Both the position numbers and the translations under genes were made by a program. The notes under the pieces were generated by a model. That model was not told where the DNA came from and searched no databases. It saw only the letters and a program-made list of their open reading frames with translations. From Casuarius casuarius (taxonomy: Eukaryota; Chordata; Aves; Casuariiformes; Casuariidae): a stretch of 64,000 bases of DNA. The stretch is taken from NCBI GenBank assembly GCA_003342895.1, contig PTFA01000494.1, forward strand, positions 161,982-225,981, read 5' to 3'. This document shows, in pieces, positions 62,661 to 64,000 of this stretch (position 1 is its first letter; every line of letters starts with the position of its first letter).

Positions 62661-64000
62661 GTAAGTCAAAACAGTGAGAAACACAGGAACAACTTTGCCA
62701 CATAAACTGAAGGCAAAAATAGAAGGGCATTTACCTTTGTCTGAAGCAATCTGTCAAGTTCCCTTTGCTGCGTAACATGATTTAACTAGAGCAGCTGCCT
62801 GGTCTCAGGAACACGGTGGCATCTCTTTGCTGGATGCTCTAAAGCCTCAATATATTTTTGAGGGGCTGCCCAGGCAGGAAGGTTAGCTTGGCCCTGTGCA
62901 GGCAGGCAAAGGCTTGGCACTGGCCAAGGGGCTGAAATTCACCTTCTGAAAAAAAATCAAGGGCAAAAAATCCATCAGTCCAAACTAGTACTAAGCATCA
63001 TTTGCAGGAGGACAAAAAAATCCCCCTTTTCTCTGCAGAGCTGGCTGCCAACATTGTGTCTGCTCTTTCCACCGCGCGCCTACCGCAGCTAGTAGGGGCT
63101 AAACTCTTCCCCAGCCCCAGAATGCTAAGAGTAACTTTTGGGAAAGGGAGTAATGCTGTCGAACTGCTCGTGAAGTAATGAAGCTACTCCACCTCCACAA
63201 GAGGTNCAAAACAGAACTGTGGCAAGATGTGCTGAAAGCAGAACACATCTTTGAAGTTTCAAAGTAGAATACCAGCCCTCAGTTACTCTCAAAGAGCAGC
63301 CATTTCATCTAAAAAATTCACCTGGAAAGCACTCATAACTACCACTGGCAAGAGACACCATGAGGCAAATCAACTCTTTAAGCCCTTGCTGCTGTTTCCT
63401 TCACATATATTGCTATGGTGACATCCACTGTCAGGGATCTTGTAGTTCAGACTTTGAATACCACCTTCAAGATGTGCAGAGGATATCAGACTTCAGAAAA
63501 GATTCACACTGCTCAGCAACTTACAAGCAACATCTGAAACTTGAACAAAATGGCTCTGATCTACTATTAAACAAAGTCAATCTTGTCTAAGAAAGATTCA
63601 CCTTGGCATCTAGATGCAGAGATTACCCTCAAGTTGTTTATTCCCTCAGCAAGGTTAGATGGAATGAAAATGTTTCCAGGGAAACATGCAACATATACTC
63701 TTAAGGTGATATGGCTGACTTGTGTGAAGTATTTGACTGGGAAAGAATAGAGTTTTAAATGAGGGAGCTATCTCTGCAATATGCAAAGTCTAATTGCATA
63801 TTTAGCTATTGAAATGGCCATCCTAAGGATTTATTTCACACCAACACCGAGAAGACTCAACCCAACATCTTCTGTTGGTACGGGCCCAAAATGAAAAAAC
63901 AAAAAGACAAAATCCTCTCCTCAAAAAGCACCATTTTATCTGCAAAAGGTCAGAAATGGATACACCAAGCAAGGCTAACAAGGAAAATGAGTCCCCGAAG
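62661..64000. other. Unannotated unique sequence, no gene seen
   Basis: A short CpG-bearing phrase (CCACCGCGCGCCTACCGCAG) lies near 63070-63089 without further island character. A 76-codon plus frame (63360-63590) is unrecognised. Nothing else stands out. Confidence 0.55.

Noticed and set aside
1..64000. Strand composition skew as a sign of transcription direction
   Set aside because: A first set of hand-counted lines showed C over G on the plus strand, but a second set showed no skew, so I draw no conclusion on transcription direction.
1..64000. Known microRNA, tRNA, CRISPR or operon signatures
   Set aside because: I looked for common vertebrate microRNA words, tRNA B boxes and regularly spaced repeats on both strands and found none that held up. 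Prokaryotic features do not fit this DNA.

Overview
This window reads as non-coding nuclear DNA from an amniote, most likely a sauropsid (bird, or another reptile with a low repeat load). Five observations point that way. Hand-counted lines give about 41% G+C. CpG is generally scarce apart from a few small clusters. No reading frame resembles a protein I recognise. There is no young LINE, Alu-like SINE or LTR element. The few dispersed repeats I can see are old: MIR-type SINE relics, plus diverged pieces of the palindromic and T/A-rich repeats familiar from bird, turtle and crocodile genomes. Isolated n calls (about one per 260-300 bp) and one run of 30 n show a draft diploid assembly with heterozygous or uncertain bases.

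Layout. 1-8 kb: unique sequence with a T21A15 tract near 0.33 kb and a CpG-enriched patch at 3.0-3.4 kb holding a short perfect hairpin. 8-21 kb: unique sequence with homopolymer/GT tracts and a CpG-enriched patch at 19.5-19.8 kb. 21.15-21.27 kb: a 26-bp minisatellite cut by the only sized gap. 22.1-23.3 kb: the repeat-richest kilobase, with a T/A-rich sauropsid-type repeat, a reverse-strand MIR relic and a third diverged repeat. 27.9-28.7 kb: long open frames on both strands, the best place to look for a decayed gene. 28.7-43 kb: mostly unique, with a CpG cluster at 41.1-41.3 kb, a purine-rich open segment at 42.0 kb and a SINE tail at 43.4-43.5 kb. 43.5-64 kb: unique sequence with a clear MIR relic at 58.8 kb, a palindromic sauropsid-type repeat at 60.3 kb, and two splice-flanked open segments at 57.3 and 62.6 kb.

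No complete gene, RNA gene, CRISPR array, operon or mobile element with coding capacity can be supported. The window is probably a gene-poor intergenic region or the inside of one or more very long introns; I cannot tell which. The longest frames (about 140-168 codons) only modestly exceed what I estimate by hand for random sequence of this composition, so I do not call them genes. A few short segments with good splice signals are listed at low confidence as the most testable candidates for exons. I found no convincing undescribed biological system.
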